A stretch of DNA of 64,000 nucleotides from Betaproteobacteria bacterium (GTDB taxonomy: Bacteria; Pseudomonadota; Gammaproteobacteria; Burkholderiales; UBA6910): NCBI GenBank assembly GCA_016183615.1, contig JACPEG010000049.1:1-64000 (forward strand), read 5' to 3'. Both the position numbers and the translations under genes were made by a program. The notes beneath the pieces were generated by a model that worked only from the letters and a program-made list of their open reading frames with translations, did no database searches and was not told the origin of the DNA. Below are positions 54,211 to 63,070 of this stretch, piece by piece (position 1 is the first letter of the stretch; every line of letters begins with the position of its first letter).

Positions 54211-54282
54211 TACGGAGGTAGGAGCGGCTTCAGCCGCGAAGGGCATCGGCTGGGCCAAGGTCGCGAATGAATTCGCTCCTAC
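54211..54282. repeat. Mixed REP-like repeats
   Basis: GTAGGAGCGGCTTCAGCCGC (about 54219), a widespread proteobacterial palindrome, is followed by GTCGCGAATGAATTCGCTCC (about 54261), a family-B unit. They lie between the ferritin-like gene and the ferredoxin gene. Confidence 0.8.
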
Positions 54283-54310
54283 GGCGATACCAGGATCTTT
54301 TGGGTTTTGA

Positions 54311-54583
<273 letters not shown>

Positions 54584-54711
54584 GGTTCCTGCCGCCGCAA
54601 ACGGTTGCATTATCTTGCATCATTGCCTACCATCCTGAGACCACGTGCAGGTTGTGGGCGGTACGTCGTTTCCCGTAATTCATAAACAGCTAATACAGAG
54701 GGGGATGGAAA

Positions 54712-55860
54712 ATGCTTAAACGAGTGCTGAAACAACTCCTTGGTGTTACCGGTGCGGTGCTGTTCGCCGTCGCCGCCCAGGCCGCCGAACCCATCAAGGT
54801 CGGCGCCGTGCTGTCGGTGACCGGCCCCGGAGCCTTTCTGGGGGATCCCGAGATCAAGACCATGCAGATGTACGTGGAGAAGATCAACGCCGAGGGCGGC
54901 GTGATCGGCCGCAAGCTGGAGCTCATCTCCTACGACGATGGCACCGACGCCAACAAGGCCAACGCCTTCGCCAAGCGGCTGATCGAGGACGACAAGGTGG
55001 ATATCATCGTGGGCGGCACCACCACCGGCTCGACCATGGCCATGGTGCCCCTGGTGGAAAAGGCGGGCATCCCCTTTATTTCCCTGGCGGGCGCGGTGGT
55101 GATCATCGAGCCGGTGAAGAAGTGGGTGTTCAAGACCCCCCACACCGACCGCATGGCTGCCGAGAAGGCGTTCGAGGACATGAAGAAGCGCGGCTTCTCC
55201 AAGGTGGCGCTGCTGTGGGAGACCAGCGGCTTCGGTCAGTCCGGGGCCAAGGAAACCCGTGCGGTCGCGCCCAAGTACGGCATGACCCTGGTGGGCGATG
55301 AGAGCTACGGGCCGAAGGACACGGATGTGACGCCCCAGCTCACCAAGATCAAGGCCTCCGGCGCCCAGGCGCTGCTGGTGTTCGGCTTCGGCCAGGGCCC
55401 GTCCATCGTGACCAAGAACTACGGCCAGCTGGGGATGGGCAGCATGCCCATGTACCAGTCCCACGGGGTGGCCTCGCAGCAGTACATCGATCTGTCCGGC
55501 AAGGCGGCCGAGGGCGTGCGCTTGCCCGCGGCCGGTCTGGTGGTGGCCGAGCAGCTGGCGGCCAACGATCCCCAGAAGAAGGTCGTGATGGACTATTCCA
55601 AGGCGTTCAAGGACAAGTGGAAGCAGGAAGTGTCCACCTTCGGCGGCCACGCCTATGACGGCCTGATGCTGGCCGTGGGCGCCATCAAGAAGGCCGGCAG
55701 CACCGACAGGGAAAAGGTGCGCGAGGCCATCGAGCAGACCAAGGGCTACATCGGCACCGGCGGCATGGTGAATATGTCCGCCAGCGACCATATGGGCCTG
55801 GGACTCGACGCCTTCCGCATGGTGGAAATCAAGAACGGCGATTTCTCGCTGCTCAAGTAA
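54712..55860 (+). CDS. Liv-type ABC transporter substrate-binding protein
   Basis: A 382-residue periplasmic binding protein with a signal peptide of about 24 residues (MLKRVLKQLLGVTGAVLFAVAAQA). EPIKVGAVLSVTGPGAFLGDPEIKTMQMYVEKINAEGGVIGRKLELISYDDGTDANKANAFAKRLIEDDKVDIIVGGTTTGSTMAM is the LivJ/K-type start. AGGGGGATGGAAA... gives AGAGGGGGATGGAAA before the ATG. No permease or ATPase genes are next to it; the liv genes at 3.6-7.7 kb lack a binding protein, and both loci end in a paaK, so they may work together on an arylacetate or similar acid. Confidence 0.9.
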   Translation: MLKRVLKQLLGVTGAVLFAVAAQAAEPIKVGAVLSVTGPGAFLGDPEIKTMQMYVEKINAEGGVIGRKLELISYDDGTDANKANAFAKRLIEDDKVDIIVGGTTTGSTMAMVPLVEKAGIPFISLAGAVVIIEPVKKWVFKTPHTDRMAAEKAFEDMKKRGFSKVALLWETSGFGQSGAKETRAVAPKYGMTLVGDESYGPKDTDVTPQLTKIKASGAQALLVFGFGQGPSIVTKNYGQLGMGSMPMYQSHGVASQQYIDLSGKAAEGVRLPAAGLVVAEQLAANDPQKKVVMDYSKAFKDKWKQEVSTFGGHAYDGLMLAVGAIKKAGSTDREKVREAIEQTKGYIGTGGMVNMSASDHMGLGLDAFRMVEIKNGDFSLLK

Positions 55861-55951
55861 TCGCAACCGCCTTGCTCCGGGCTCCCCTGGCGGGGAGCCG
55901 GAGAAGGCGTTGGCGGAGCCGAGGAAAACACGACAAGAGGCTCCGTAAAAT

Positions 55952-55976
55952 GGCGGGGGCAACCCGCCTTTTTTTT
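55952..55976 (+). terminator. Intrinsic terminator after the binding-protein gene
   Basis: GGCGGG, loop GGCAA, CCCGCC followed by eight T. It separates the binding-protein gene from the second paaK, whose ATG is at 56021, so paaK needs readthrough or its own promoter. Confidence 0.88.
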
Positions 55977-56020
55977 GCCCCCTTGCCGAAGGGGATAGGG
56001 GTTAAAGGGGAAGATAGTCA

Positions 56021-57334
56021 ATGAACGCAGCCATGCCGCGCGGCCTGGATCCCATCGAAACCGCGAGCCGGGAAGAGCTTCGGGCGCTGCAGTTGCGGCG
56101 CCTGAAATGGAGCTTGGCCCACGCCTACGATGGTGTTCCCCATTACAAGAGGAAGTTCGATGCGGCGGGTGTCCATCCCGACGACCTGAAAGGCCTCGCC
56201 GACCTTGCGAAGTTTCCCTTCACCACCAAGCAGGACCTGCGTGAAAACTACCCCTTCGGCATGTTCGCCGTGCCCATGGAGGAGGTGGTCCGGGTCCATG
56301 CCAGCAGCGGCACCACCGGCCGGCCCACGGTGGTGGGCTACACGAAGAACGACATCAGCATGTGGTCGGATGTGATGGCCCGCTGCATCCGGGCGGCGGG
56401 CGGCCGGGCGTCAGACATCATCCACAATACCCACGGCTACGGGCTCTTCACGGGTGGGCTTGGCGTGCACTACGGCGGCGAGCGCCTGGGCGCTACGGTA
56501 ATTCCGATTTCCGGCGGCCAGACCGAGCGCCAGATCCAGCTCATCGTGGACTTCAGGCCGACGGTGCTGGTGGGCACGCCGTCCTACGTGCTGAATCTCG
56601 CCGACGAGATGGAAAAGGCCGGCGTGAGTCCGCGCGAGACCTCCATCCGCATCTGCATCTGCGGCGCGGAGCCGTGGACCGAGGCCATGCGCAATGAAAT
56701 CCAGAACCGCTACGATGCGGACGCCATGGACCTGTACGGGCTATCCGAGGTGATCGGGCCGGGAGTGGCCATCGAATGCATTGAGACCAAGGACGGTCCC
56801 GTCATCTGGGAAGACCACTTCTATCCGGAGATCATCAACCCGGACACCGGGGAGGTGCTGCCGGACGGGGAGCTGGGGGAACTGGTGTTCACCTCCCTCA
56901 CCAAGGAGGCGCTGCCCATCGTGCGCTACCGCACGCGCGATCTCACGCGCCTGCTGCCCGGCACCGCCCGCAGCATGCGCCGCATGGCCAAGATCACCGG
57001 CCGCTCCGACGACATGCTCATCATCCGCGGCGTCAACGTGTTCCCGTCCCAGATCGAGGAACAGCTCCTCAAGCACCCCAGGCTCGCGCCCCAGTACCAG
57101 CTCCATGTCTCCCGCCAAGGGTCCATGGACAAGCTCGACGTGCTGGTGGAGGTGCGCCCCGAGTTTGCGAACCGGCTCACCCCCGGCGACAAGGATGCCA
57201 TCGCCCGGGAAGTCCGGCACCACATCAAGTCCTACATCGGCATTTCCACCGGTGTGAAGGTGGTGGAGCCCGAAACCATCGAGCGCACTCCGGTCGGCAA
57301 GGCCAGGCGCGTCATCGACAAACGTCCGAAGTAA
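56021..57334 (+). CDS. paaK: Phenylacetate-CoA ligase (copy 2)
   Basis: A 437-residue close paralogue of 7779-9095. Shared motifs are HASSGTTGRPTVVGYT, HGYGLFTGGLGVHYGGERLGATVIPISGGQTERQIQLI, DLYGLSEVIGPGVAIEC, YRTRDLTRLLPGTARSMRRMAKITGRSDDMLIIRGVNVFPSQIEEQLL and the C-terminus KARRVIDKRPK. It makes phenylacetyl-CoA. The neighbouring convergent paaJ, paaH and paaG genes belong to the aerobic phenylacetyl-CoA route, so this copy may serve aerobic growth and the other anaerobic growth; that split is a hypothesis. Confidence 0.93.
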   Translation: MNAAMPRGLDPIETASREELRALQLRRLKWSLAHAYDGVPHYKRKFDAAGVHPDDLKGLADLAKFPFTTKQDLRENYPFGMFAVPMEEVVRVHASSGTTGRPTVVGYTKNDISMWSDVMARCIRAAGGRASDIIHNTHGYGLFTGGLGVHYGGERLGATVIPISGGQTERQIQLIVDFRPTVLVGTPSYVLNLADEMEKAGVSPRETSIRICICGAEPWTEAMRNEIQNRYDADAMDLYGLSEVIGPGVAIECIETKDGPVIWEDHFYPEIINPDTGEVLPDGELGELVFTSLTKEALPIVRYRTRDLTRLLPGTARSMRRMAKITGRSDDMLIIRGVNVFPSQIEEQLLKHPRLAPQYQLHVSRQGSMDKLDVLVEVRPEFANRLTPGDKDAIAREVRHHIKSYIGISTGVKVVEPETIERTPVGKARRVIDKRPK

Positions 57335-57351
57335 GCAAAGTAAATCGCTGA

Positions 57352-57394
57352 GGAAATGGAACGGACGGCGGGCAGGCCGCCGCCGTTCATTTCC
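57352..57394. terminator. Long inverted repeat between convergent paaK and paaJ
   Basis: GGAAATGGAACGGACGGCGG pairs with CCGCCGCCGTTCATTTCC around a short GCAGG loop, with small bulges. Placed between two convergent genes it could act as a bidirectional terminator, though a T-tract is lacking on either side. Confidence 0.5.
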
Positions 57395-57492
57395 GCCGTT
57401 TCACCACCCGATGCGGCCGCAGCACCAGGATTACGGAGGCCAGTCCGCAAAGAACGGAGGTGAGGCTTCCTTTTGCACACCGTCGCGGAGCA

Positions 57493-58698
57493 TTACACCC
57501 GCTCGATCACCATGGCGATGCCCTGGCCCACGCCGATGCACATGGTGCACAGGGCGTAGCGGCCCTTGATGCGCTGGAGCTGGTAGCTGGCGGTGGTGAC
57601 CAGGCGCGCGCCGCTCATTCCCAGCGGATGGCCGATGGCAATGGCGCCGCCGTTGGGGTTCACCTGGGCCGCATCGTCGGGCAACCCGAGCTGCCTCGTA
57701 CACGCCAGGGACTGGGCGGCGAAGGCCTCGTTCAGTTCGATCACTTCCATCTGCTCCAGCTTCAGGCGCGTCAGCGCCAGCACTTTCCGCGTCGCCGGCA
57801 CCGGGCCGATGCCCATGATGCGCGGCGCCACGCCGGCCGTTGCCATGCCGACAAACCGGGCGCGGGGCGTGAGGCCATGGGTCTTCACCGCCGATTCGGA
57901 AGCAAGGATCAGGGCGCAGGCACCATCATTCACGCCCGAGGCATTCCCCGCGGTGACGCTGCCGCCTTCGCGAAACGGCGCTTTCAGCCTGGCGAGACTT
58001 TCCAGCGTGGTGTCGGGCCGCGGATGCTCGTCCCGCTCCACGATTTTCGGATCACCCTTCTTCTGGGGCAGCGTGACCGGGATCACCTCGCTCTTGAAGA
58101 ACCCCTCCTCGTAGGCTCGTGCCCACCGCTGGTGGCTTCTGAGCGCGAACGCATCCTGGTCGGCGCGGGCCACCTTGAAATCCTCCGCCACGTTTTCCGC
58201 CGTCTCCGGCATGGAGTGGGTGTCGTAGAGCTTCTTCATCAGCGGATTAACGAAGCGCCAGCCGATGGTGGTGTCGTAAATTTCCGCGCTGCGGGAAAAC
58301 GCGGCATCGGCCTTGGGGACCACGAACGGCGCCCGCGACATGGATTCCACGCCGCCGGCGATCATCAGGTTCGCCTCGCCGCACTTGATGGCCCGGGCCG
58401 CGGTGCCCACGGCATCCATGCCGGAGCCGCAGAGCCGGTTGATGGTGGCGCCGGGAATTTCCATGGAAAGTCCTGCCAGCAGCAGGCTCATGCGGGCGAC
58501 GTTGCGGTTATCCTCGCCCGCCTGGTTGGCGCAGCCGAAGATCACATCGTCCACTTTCGCCCAGTCCACCTTCGGGTTGCGCACCATGAGCGCCTTGAGA
58601 GGGATCGCGCCCAGGTCGTCGGTGCGCACCGACGACAGCACGCCGCCGTAGCGGCCGATGGGGGTGCGCGCGGCGTCGCAGATGAAGACTTCGGTCAT
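57493..58698 (-). CDS. paaJ: 3-Oxoadipyl-CoA/3-oxo-5,6-dehydrosuberyl-CoA thiolase
   Basis: A 401-residue thiolase. VFICDAARTPIGRYGGVLSSVRTDDLGAIPL, GCANQAGEDNRNVARMSLLLAGL and TINRLCGSGMDAVGTAARAIK (acyl-enzyme Cys) match PaaJ/PcaF closely. The C-terminal active site is in NPNGGAIAIGHPLGMSGARLVTTA and ALCTMCIGVGQGIAMVIERV. It cleaves the two beta-ketoacyl-CoA intermediates of phenylacetate breakdown, or 3-oxoadipyl-CoA from the beta-ketoadipate pathway. It lies 18 bp downstream of paaH on the same strand; ACGGAGAAACGAA precedes the ATG. Confidence 0.92.
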   Translation of the reverse strand: MTEVFICDAARTPIGRYGGVLSSVRTDDLGAIPLKALMVRNPKVDWAKVDDVIFGCANQAGEDNRNVARMSLLLAGLSMEIPGATINRLCGSGMDAVGTAARAIKCGEANLMIAGGVESMSRAPFVVPKADAAFSRSAEIYDTTIGWRFVNPLMKKLYDTHSMPETAENVAEDFKVARADQDAFALRSHQRWARAYEEGFFKSEVIPVTLPQKKGDPKIVERDEHPRPDTTLESLARLKAPFREGGSVTAGNASGVNDGACALILASESAVKTHGLTPRARFVGMATAGVAPRIMGIGPVPATRKVLALTRLKLEQMEVIELNEAFAAQSLACTRQLGLPDDAAQVNPNGGAIAIGHPLGMSGARLVTTASYQLQRIKGRYALCTMCIGVGQGIAMVIERV

Positions 58699-58716
58699 TT
58701 CGTTTCTCCGTAATGG

Positions 58717-60243
58717 TCAGCCAAGGAACCGGGTGCCGGCATGGACTTTCCTGCGCAGCAGCGGCGAAGGCCGGTAGCGGTCCTCGCCGTAGGCGCGGAA
58801 CAGATTCCGCAGCACCTGGTGCACGATATCCAGGCCGATGGCGTCGGCCCAGGCCAGCGGGCCCCGGGGATAATTCACGCCCTTCTGCATGGCAGTGTCC
58901 ACGGCCGCGGCGTCGCACACGCCCTGGTTCACGGCGTCCGCGCCCTCGTTGGCCAGCATGCACACGGTGCGCATCACCGGGAGCCCCGGCACGTCGTCGA
59001 GCAGCGAAACCTTCATGCCCAGCGCCTGGAACAGGCCGATGGCAGACTGGCGTCCCGCGTCGTTGCACTGGTCCGCCGGAGCAAGCGCGATGCGCGTCGC
59101 CTTGCCGTAGTCCAGAGCCAGGTCGAACACCACGAGATTGGAGTGGTGGCCGGTGGCGGCCCGCTCGGTGGCGCTGCGGCCGTCGCTGAGGCAGATTTGC
59201 GTCCGATTGACGGTCAGATAGCCCTGGCCGTTATCGCGCCCCCGTTCGCGCAGCGGGATCTTCATGTCCCGAATCAGGTCCAGCAGGCCTTCCGCGGGTC
59301 CCAGAGGACCATTTACCGCGACTTCCCTGGGCGCCGGCGTGGAGGGCGCGGTCCACGGCTGTGGATTCGTCGCTCCCTGGGCGTAGTCGTAAAATCCGCG
59401 CCCGGTCTTGCGGCCCAGGCGGCCCGCCGCCACCAGCTCTTGCTGGAGGAGGGAAGGGGTGAACCGGGGGTCGTTGAAATACGCAGCGTGCACGGAGCTC
59501 GTCACGGCGAAGTTCACGTCGTGGCCGATGAGGTCCATGAGCTCGAACGGCCCCATGCGGAAGCCCCCGGCTTCCCTCATCAGGGCGTCGAGGGTGGCGA
59601 AATCCGCCGCGCCTTCCGAGAGCAGCCGCAGGGCCTCGCCATAATAGGGACGGGCCACCCGGTTGACGATGAATCCCGGCGTGGACTTGGCGTGAACCGG
59701 ACTCTTGCCCCACGCGGCGGCGGTGTCGAATACCGCCTGCGCCACGGCGGCGCCGGTGGCCAGGCCGCTCACCACTTCCACCAGGGCCATCAGCGGCACC
59801 GGGTTGAAGAAATGCATCCCCACCAGCCGCTCCGGGCGTTTGAGGGGCGCGCCGATGGCGGTGACGGAAAGCGAAGAGGTATTGGTGGCGAGAATGGCAT
59901 CCGCGCCGACGATGCTTTCGAGCTGCGTGAAAAGCCGGCGCTTCGCCTCCAGATCCTCGACGACCGCTTCGACGGTCAGCGCGGCGGAAGCGAACTCCTC
60001 CAGCCGGGCGCAGGGGGAAATGCGGGCCACCAGGGCATCTTTTTCGGCGGCTGTCATCTTTCCCCTCTCCATCAGCTTGCCGAGGGCAGCGCCGATGCCT
60101 TCCACGGCCCTGGCGGCGGCATCGGCGCGAGCGTCGAACAGCAGCACGCGGTGGCCGGCGGCGGCCGCAACCTGGGCGATCCCGGCACCCATGGTGCCCG
60201 CGCCGACGACGGCGATGATTGCGGATTTCGGAAGAGCGCTCAT
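58717..60243 (-). CDS. paaH: 3-Hydroxyadipyl-CoA dehydrogenase
   Basis: A 508-residue NAD-dependent 3-hydroxyacyl-CoA dehydrogenase. The N-terminal site is IIAVVGAGTMGAGIAQVAAAAGHRVLLFDA, then ERLVGMHFFNPVPLMALVEVVSGLATG and STPGFIVNRVARPYYGEALRLLSEGAAD. After the normal C-terminal domain (GPFELMDLIGHDVNFAVTSSVHAAYF) a second, shorter copy follows (LPVMRTVCMLANEGADAVNQGVCDAAAVDTAMQKGVNYPRGPLAWADAIG), giving the long form typical of PaaH. It acts between PaaG/PaaF and PaaJ in aerobic phenylacetate degradation. Confidence 0.92.
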   Translation of the reverse strand: MSALPKSAIIAVVGAGTMGAGIAQVAAAAGHRVLLFDARADAAARAVEGIGAALGKLMERGKMTAAEKDALVARISPCARLEEFASAALTVEAVVEDLEAKRRLFTQLESIVGADAILATNTSSLSVTAIGAPLKRPERLVGMHFFNPVPLMALVEVVSGLATGAAVAQAVFDTAAAWGKSPVHAKSTPGFIVNRVARPYYGEALRLLSEGAADFATLDALMREAGGFRMGPFELMDLIGHDVNFAVTSSVHAAYFNDPRFTPSLLQQELVAAGRLGRKTGRGFYDYAQGATNPQPWTAPSTPAPREVAVNGPLGPAEGLLDLIRDMKIPLRERGRDNGQGYLTVNRTQICLSDGRSATERAATGHHSNLVVFDLALDYGKATRIALAPADQCNDAGRQSAIGLFQALGMKVSLLDDVPGLPVMRTVCMLANEGADAVNQGVCDAAAVDTAMQKGVNYPRGPLAWADAIGLDIVHQVLRNLFRAYGEDRYRPSPLLRRKVHAGTRFLG

Positions 60244-60269
60244 GCCTCGGATCCTTCTTCAGCCAAATT

Positions 60270-60416
60270 CGTGGGGTGCGCCCTGTGCACCGAATGCGGC
60301 GTTGGAATGGTGCGTGGGACGCACCCTACGCATCGCCGCCGGTTCCTTCGTAGGGTGCGCCCTGCGCACCGAATCCGGCGTTGGAATGGTGCGTGGGACG
60401 CACCCTACGCTTACTC
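60270..60416. repeat. Family-A REP-like repeat cluster between paaG and paaH
   Basis: GGGTGCGCCCTGTGCACC, GGTGCGTGGGACGCACCCTAC, GTAGGGTGCGCCCTGCGCAC and again GGTGCGTGGGACGCACCCTAC alternate in orientation with a repeated GAAT[GC]CGGCGTTGGAAT spacer. The spacer repetition shows local duplication of a whole two-unit block. It lies between paaG and paaH in the same transcript. Confidence 0.88.
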
Positions 60417-60417
60417 A

Positions 60418-61209
60418 TTATCGTCCCTTGAAGTCTGGCGCACGCTTTTCGATGAACGCGGCGACGCCTTCCTGGTAATCCTCGGTGCGGGAGGCGATGC
60501 GTTGCAGGTCCCGCTCCAGGTCGAGGGCCGCATCGAAGGTGCTGTGCTCTCCGGCGTAAATGGCACGCTTGATAAGTGCAAGGCCGCGGGTCGGCCCTTT
60601 CGCCAGCTGCCTGGCCAGGGTCGTTGCCTCGCCCATCAGCTTGTCGTCGTCCACGCATTTCCAGATGAGGCCCCAGGCCTCCGCCTGTTCCGCGCTCACC
60701 TTCTCGCCGGTGCAGGCCAGCGCCATGGCGCGCGCGGTGCCGATGCGCCGGGGCACCGTGTAAGTGCCGCCGGAGTCGGGCACCAGCCCGATTTTGCAGA
60801 ACGCCTGGATGAAGCTCGCGGAGCGGGCGGCGATCACGATGTCGCAGGCGAGCGCGATGTTGGCGCCGGCACCCGCCGCCACGCCGTTCACCGCGCAGAC
60901 AACCGGCGTCTCCAGGCCGTGCAGGCTGCGCACCAGCGGGTTGTAGTTCTTGTCGATGGATTCCGAGAGGTCCGGGGCGGGCTCGCCGGGGGCGCGCTTG
61001 CGGTCGGCGAGGTCTTGCCCGGCGCAAAAGCCGCGGCCCGCGCCGGTAAGAAGCAGGCAGCGCACCTGCGGATTCCGGACCACCTGCTTCAGGGCGTCGC
61101 GCACTTCTTCGTGCATCTGGGCGGTAAAACTGTTGAGCTTGTCGGGGCGATTCAGGGTGAGGGCAGCGACCCCTTCCTCCACCGAAAACAGAATGGTCTG
61201 GTAACTCAT
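60418..61209 (-). CDS. paaG: 1,2-Epoxyphenylacetyl-CoA isomerase
   Basis: A 263-residue crotonase. AALTLNRPDKLNSFTAQMHEEVRDAL, GAGRGFCAGQDLADRKR and GVAAGAGANIALACDIVIAARSASFIQAFCKIGLVPDSGGTYTVPRRIG form the family core, with the Asp in LVPDSGGTY expected for PaaG. It converts the ring epoxide of phenylacetyl-CoA to an oxepin and also isomerises double bonds later in the route. It is the first gene of paaG-paaH-paaJ on the minus strand and divergent from paaY. The epoxidase genes paaABCDE are not in the window. Confidence 0.92.
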   Translation of the reverse strand: MSYQTILFSVEEGVAALTLNRPDKLNSFTAQMHEEVRDALKQVVRNPQVRCLLLTGAGRGFCAGQDLADRKRAPGEPAPDLSESIDKNYNPLVRSLHGLETPVVCAVNGVAAGAGANIALACDIVIAARSASFIQAFCKIGLVPDSGGTYTVPRRIGTARAMALACTGEKVSAEQAEAWGLIWKCVDDDKLMGEATTLARQLAKGPTRGLALIKRAIYAGEHSTFDAALDLERDLQRIASRTEDYQEGVAAFIEKRAPDFKGR

Positions 61210-61354
61210 GGGCAGCGTCCGTTGAGTGGGTCGGGATTTTTCGGCGGAGAGCGGCGGCCGCCGGAGTCGAAATGATACAATGAAATGCAGGCGGCGCCGA
61301 GATTGCGTATCAGATTTTCTGCGCCGCCTCGTCCCAATCCCCAGGAGCGCTCCA

Positions 61355-61966
61355 ATGCCAATCTACTCCTTCGAAGGTGTCATCCCCGTGGTCCATCCTT
61401 CCGCCTATGTGCATCCCACGGCGATCCTGGTGGGGGACGTCATCGTCGGTCCCGGATGTTACGTGGGGCCGGCGGCGTCGCTCCGCGGCGACTTCGGGCG
61501 GCTGGTGCTGGAGGAGGGCGCCAATGTCCAGGACACGTGCGTGATGCACGGCTTCCCGGGAATCGACACCGTGGTGGAGCGCGAGGGCCACATCGGCCAC
61601 GGCGCGGTGCTCCACTCCTGCCGCGTGAAGCGCAACGCCATGGTGGGCATCAACGCGGTGGTGATGGACAACGCAGTGGTGGGCGAGGAGAGCATCGTGG
61701 CGGCGCTGGCCTTCGTCAAAGCCGACATGACGATACCGCCGCGCAGCCTCGTGGCAGGGGTTCCTGCGCGCATCGTGCGCAAGCTCTCGGACCAGGAAGT
61801 GGCCTGGAAATCCGACGGCACCAGTGCCTACCGGAAGCTGGCGGTCCACAGCCTGAAAACGATGAAGGAGGCGGCGCCGCTTGCTGAGCCCGAACCGGAC
61901 CGCCCGCGTCTCGTGCTTACCGATGTGGATCCGCTATTTCTCGCCAAGCGCAAGTTTACGCCGTAG
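61355..61966 (+). CDS. paaY: PaaY-type gamma-carbonic-anhydrase-fold thioesterase
   Basis: A 203-residue left-handed beta-helix protein. ATG 61355 follows CCAGGAGCGCTCC. MPIYSFEGVIPVVHPSAYVHPTAILVGDVIVGPGCYVGPAASLRGDFGRLVLEEGANVQDTCVMHGF shows hexapeptide repeats, and GHIGHGAVLHSC supplies the metal-binding histidines. PaaY hydrolyses stalled CoA esters such as 2-hydroxycyclohepta-1,4,6-triene-1-formyl-CoA in phenylacetate metabolism. It is divergent from paaG; the 145-bp gap between them should hold both promoters, but no clear boxes were recognised. A general gamma-CA homologue is the alternative. Confidence 0.9.
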   Translation: MPIYSFEGVIPVVHPSAYVHPTAILVGDVIVGPGCYVGPAASLRGDFGRLVLEEGANVQDTCVMHGFPGIDTVVEREGHIGHGAVLHSCRVKRNAMVGINAVVMDNAVVGEESIVAALAFVKADMTIPPRSLVAGVPARIVRKLSDQEVAWKSDGTSAYRKLAVHSLKTMKEAAPLAEPEPDRPRLVLTDVDPLFLAKRKFTP

Positions 61967-62108
61967 GGTGCGCTCCGCCGCCGCCGCCGGCGTATGAACG
62001 GTGCGTGGGACGCACCCTACGCGTCGCCACCGGTTCCTTCGTAGGGTGCGCCCTGCGCACCGGCATTTTGCGGTGTCTCCGAATTGATGCGTGGGACGCA
62101 CCCTACAA
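61966..62108. repeat. Family-A REP-like repeat cluster between convergent paaY and the hydrolase gene
   Basis: GTAGGGTGCGCTCCGCCG directly at the paaY stop, then GGTGCGTGGGACGCACCCTAC (about 61999), GTAGGGTGCGCCCTGCGCAC (62041-62060) and GCGTGGGACGCACCCTAC (62089-62106). The TAG ending paaY and the reverse-strand TAG ending the hydrolase gene both lie within GTAGGG/CCCTAC ends of repeat units. Confidence 0.88.
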
Positions 62109-63050
62109 CGGGTCCCGCAACAGGAAATCGCGCACCGTCTGGATCTGCCCGGTGCTCATGAGGGCCGGGGCGTGGCCCACCCCCGGGAATTCCACCACTT
62201 GCGCTCCCGGTCCCCGGTCCTGCATCTGCCTCGCCGTTTCCGGACGCAGCACGTCCGACTCGGCGCCGCGCAACACCAGAACGTGGCACTTGATCGCGTC
62301 CCAGACGGACCACAGGTCCACGCCCATCAGGAAGTCGCTGCCGAAGGGGATGGCCGGGTCCACTGTGGTGCGCATGGAGCTGCCGATCCCGGGATCATGG
62401 GCGAGGACATAGCCGCCGTCGTCGGTGTGGCGCGCGCTGTGCAGCGCCAAGTGGCGCCACTGTTCGTCGCTGAGGGATCCGAACGGCGCGCACACTTCCC
62501 GGATGTAGCCTTCCACCTCGGCCAGGGTGGCGAAGCGAACCGGCTTGTCCATGTAGCCCTTCAGCCGGGAGAGCGCGGTCCACGGCACCAGCGGACCCAC
62601 GTCGTTCAGCACCAGGCGCCGGATCGGCGAGCGGGGCTGGGCTGCGAGCATCATGCCGATCAGCCCGCCCATGGAAGTGCCCACCCAGTCCACCTTGACG
62701 TCCTCGCTGCCGAGCAGCACGCGGGCGAGGCGCTGGATCGGGCCCGCCCCATTGTGGGGCGCGGTGATGCGGGCGAGCAACGCCGCGGCGTCGGACTGGT
62801 AGAGTCCGAAGCCGTAGTCCTGCTTGTGCTCGAGCCATTCGCTACGCCCGCGGCCCACCACGTCCATGCACACCACGCGGCAATCCCGCTCCAGGGCCGC
62901 GGCGAGGAAGTCGAAATCGCGGCTGTTGCGGGTGAGGCCGTGCACGCACACCACCAGGTGGCGGCTCGACGGCTCGCCCCATTCGGTATAGGCGATGCGG
63001 TGGAACCCATGGGGCCCCAGGCTCAGGAAACTGTTGCTCGTCATTCCCAT
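62103..63050 (-). CDS. Alpha/beta-fold hydrolase
   Basis: About 315 residues from ATG 63050, which has GAGG six bases upstream. LVVCVHGLTRNSRDFDFLAAAL holds the oxyanion-hole HG, VDWVGTSMGGLIGMMLAAQ is the nucleophile elbow (Ser in GTSMG), the acid is near VLVLRGAESDVLRPE, and the His is in FPGVGHAPALM. Related proteins are C-C bond hydrolases or esterases. It is convergent with paaY. Substrate unknown. Its stop codon falls in a repeat unit, so the C-terminus may have been reset by repeat insertion. Confidence 0.85.
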   Translation of the reverse strand: MGMTSNSFLSLGPHGFHRIAYTEWGEPSSRHLVVCVHGLTRNSRDFDFLAAALERDCRVVCMDVVGRGRSEWLEHKQDYGFGLYQSDAAALLARITAPHNGAGPIQRLARVLLGSEDVKVDWVGTSMGGLIGMMLAAQPRSPIRRLVLNDVGPLVPWTALSRLKGYMDKPVRFATLAEVEGYIREVCAPFGSLSDEQWRHLALHSARHTDDGGYVLAHDPGIGSSMRTTVDPAIPFGSDFLMGVDLWSVWDAIKCHVLVLRGAESDVLRPETARQMQDRGPGAQVVEFPGVGHAPALMSTGQIQTVRDFLLRDPL

Positions 63051-63070
63051 CGTGCGCCTCGCGAACAATC

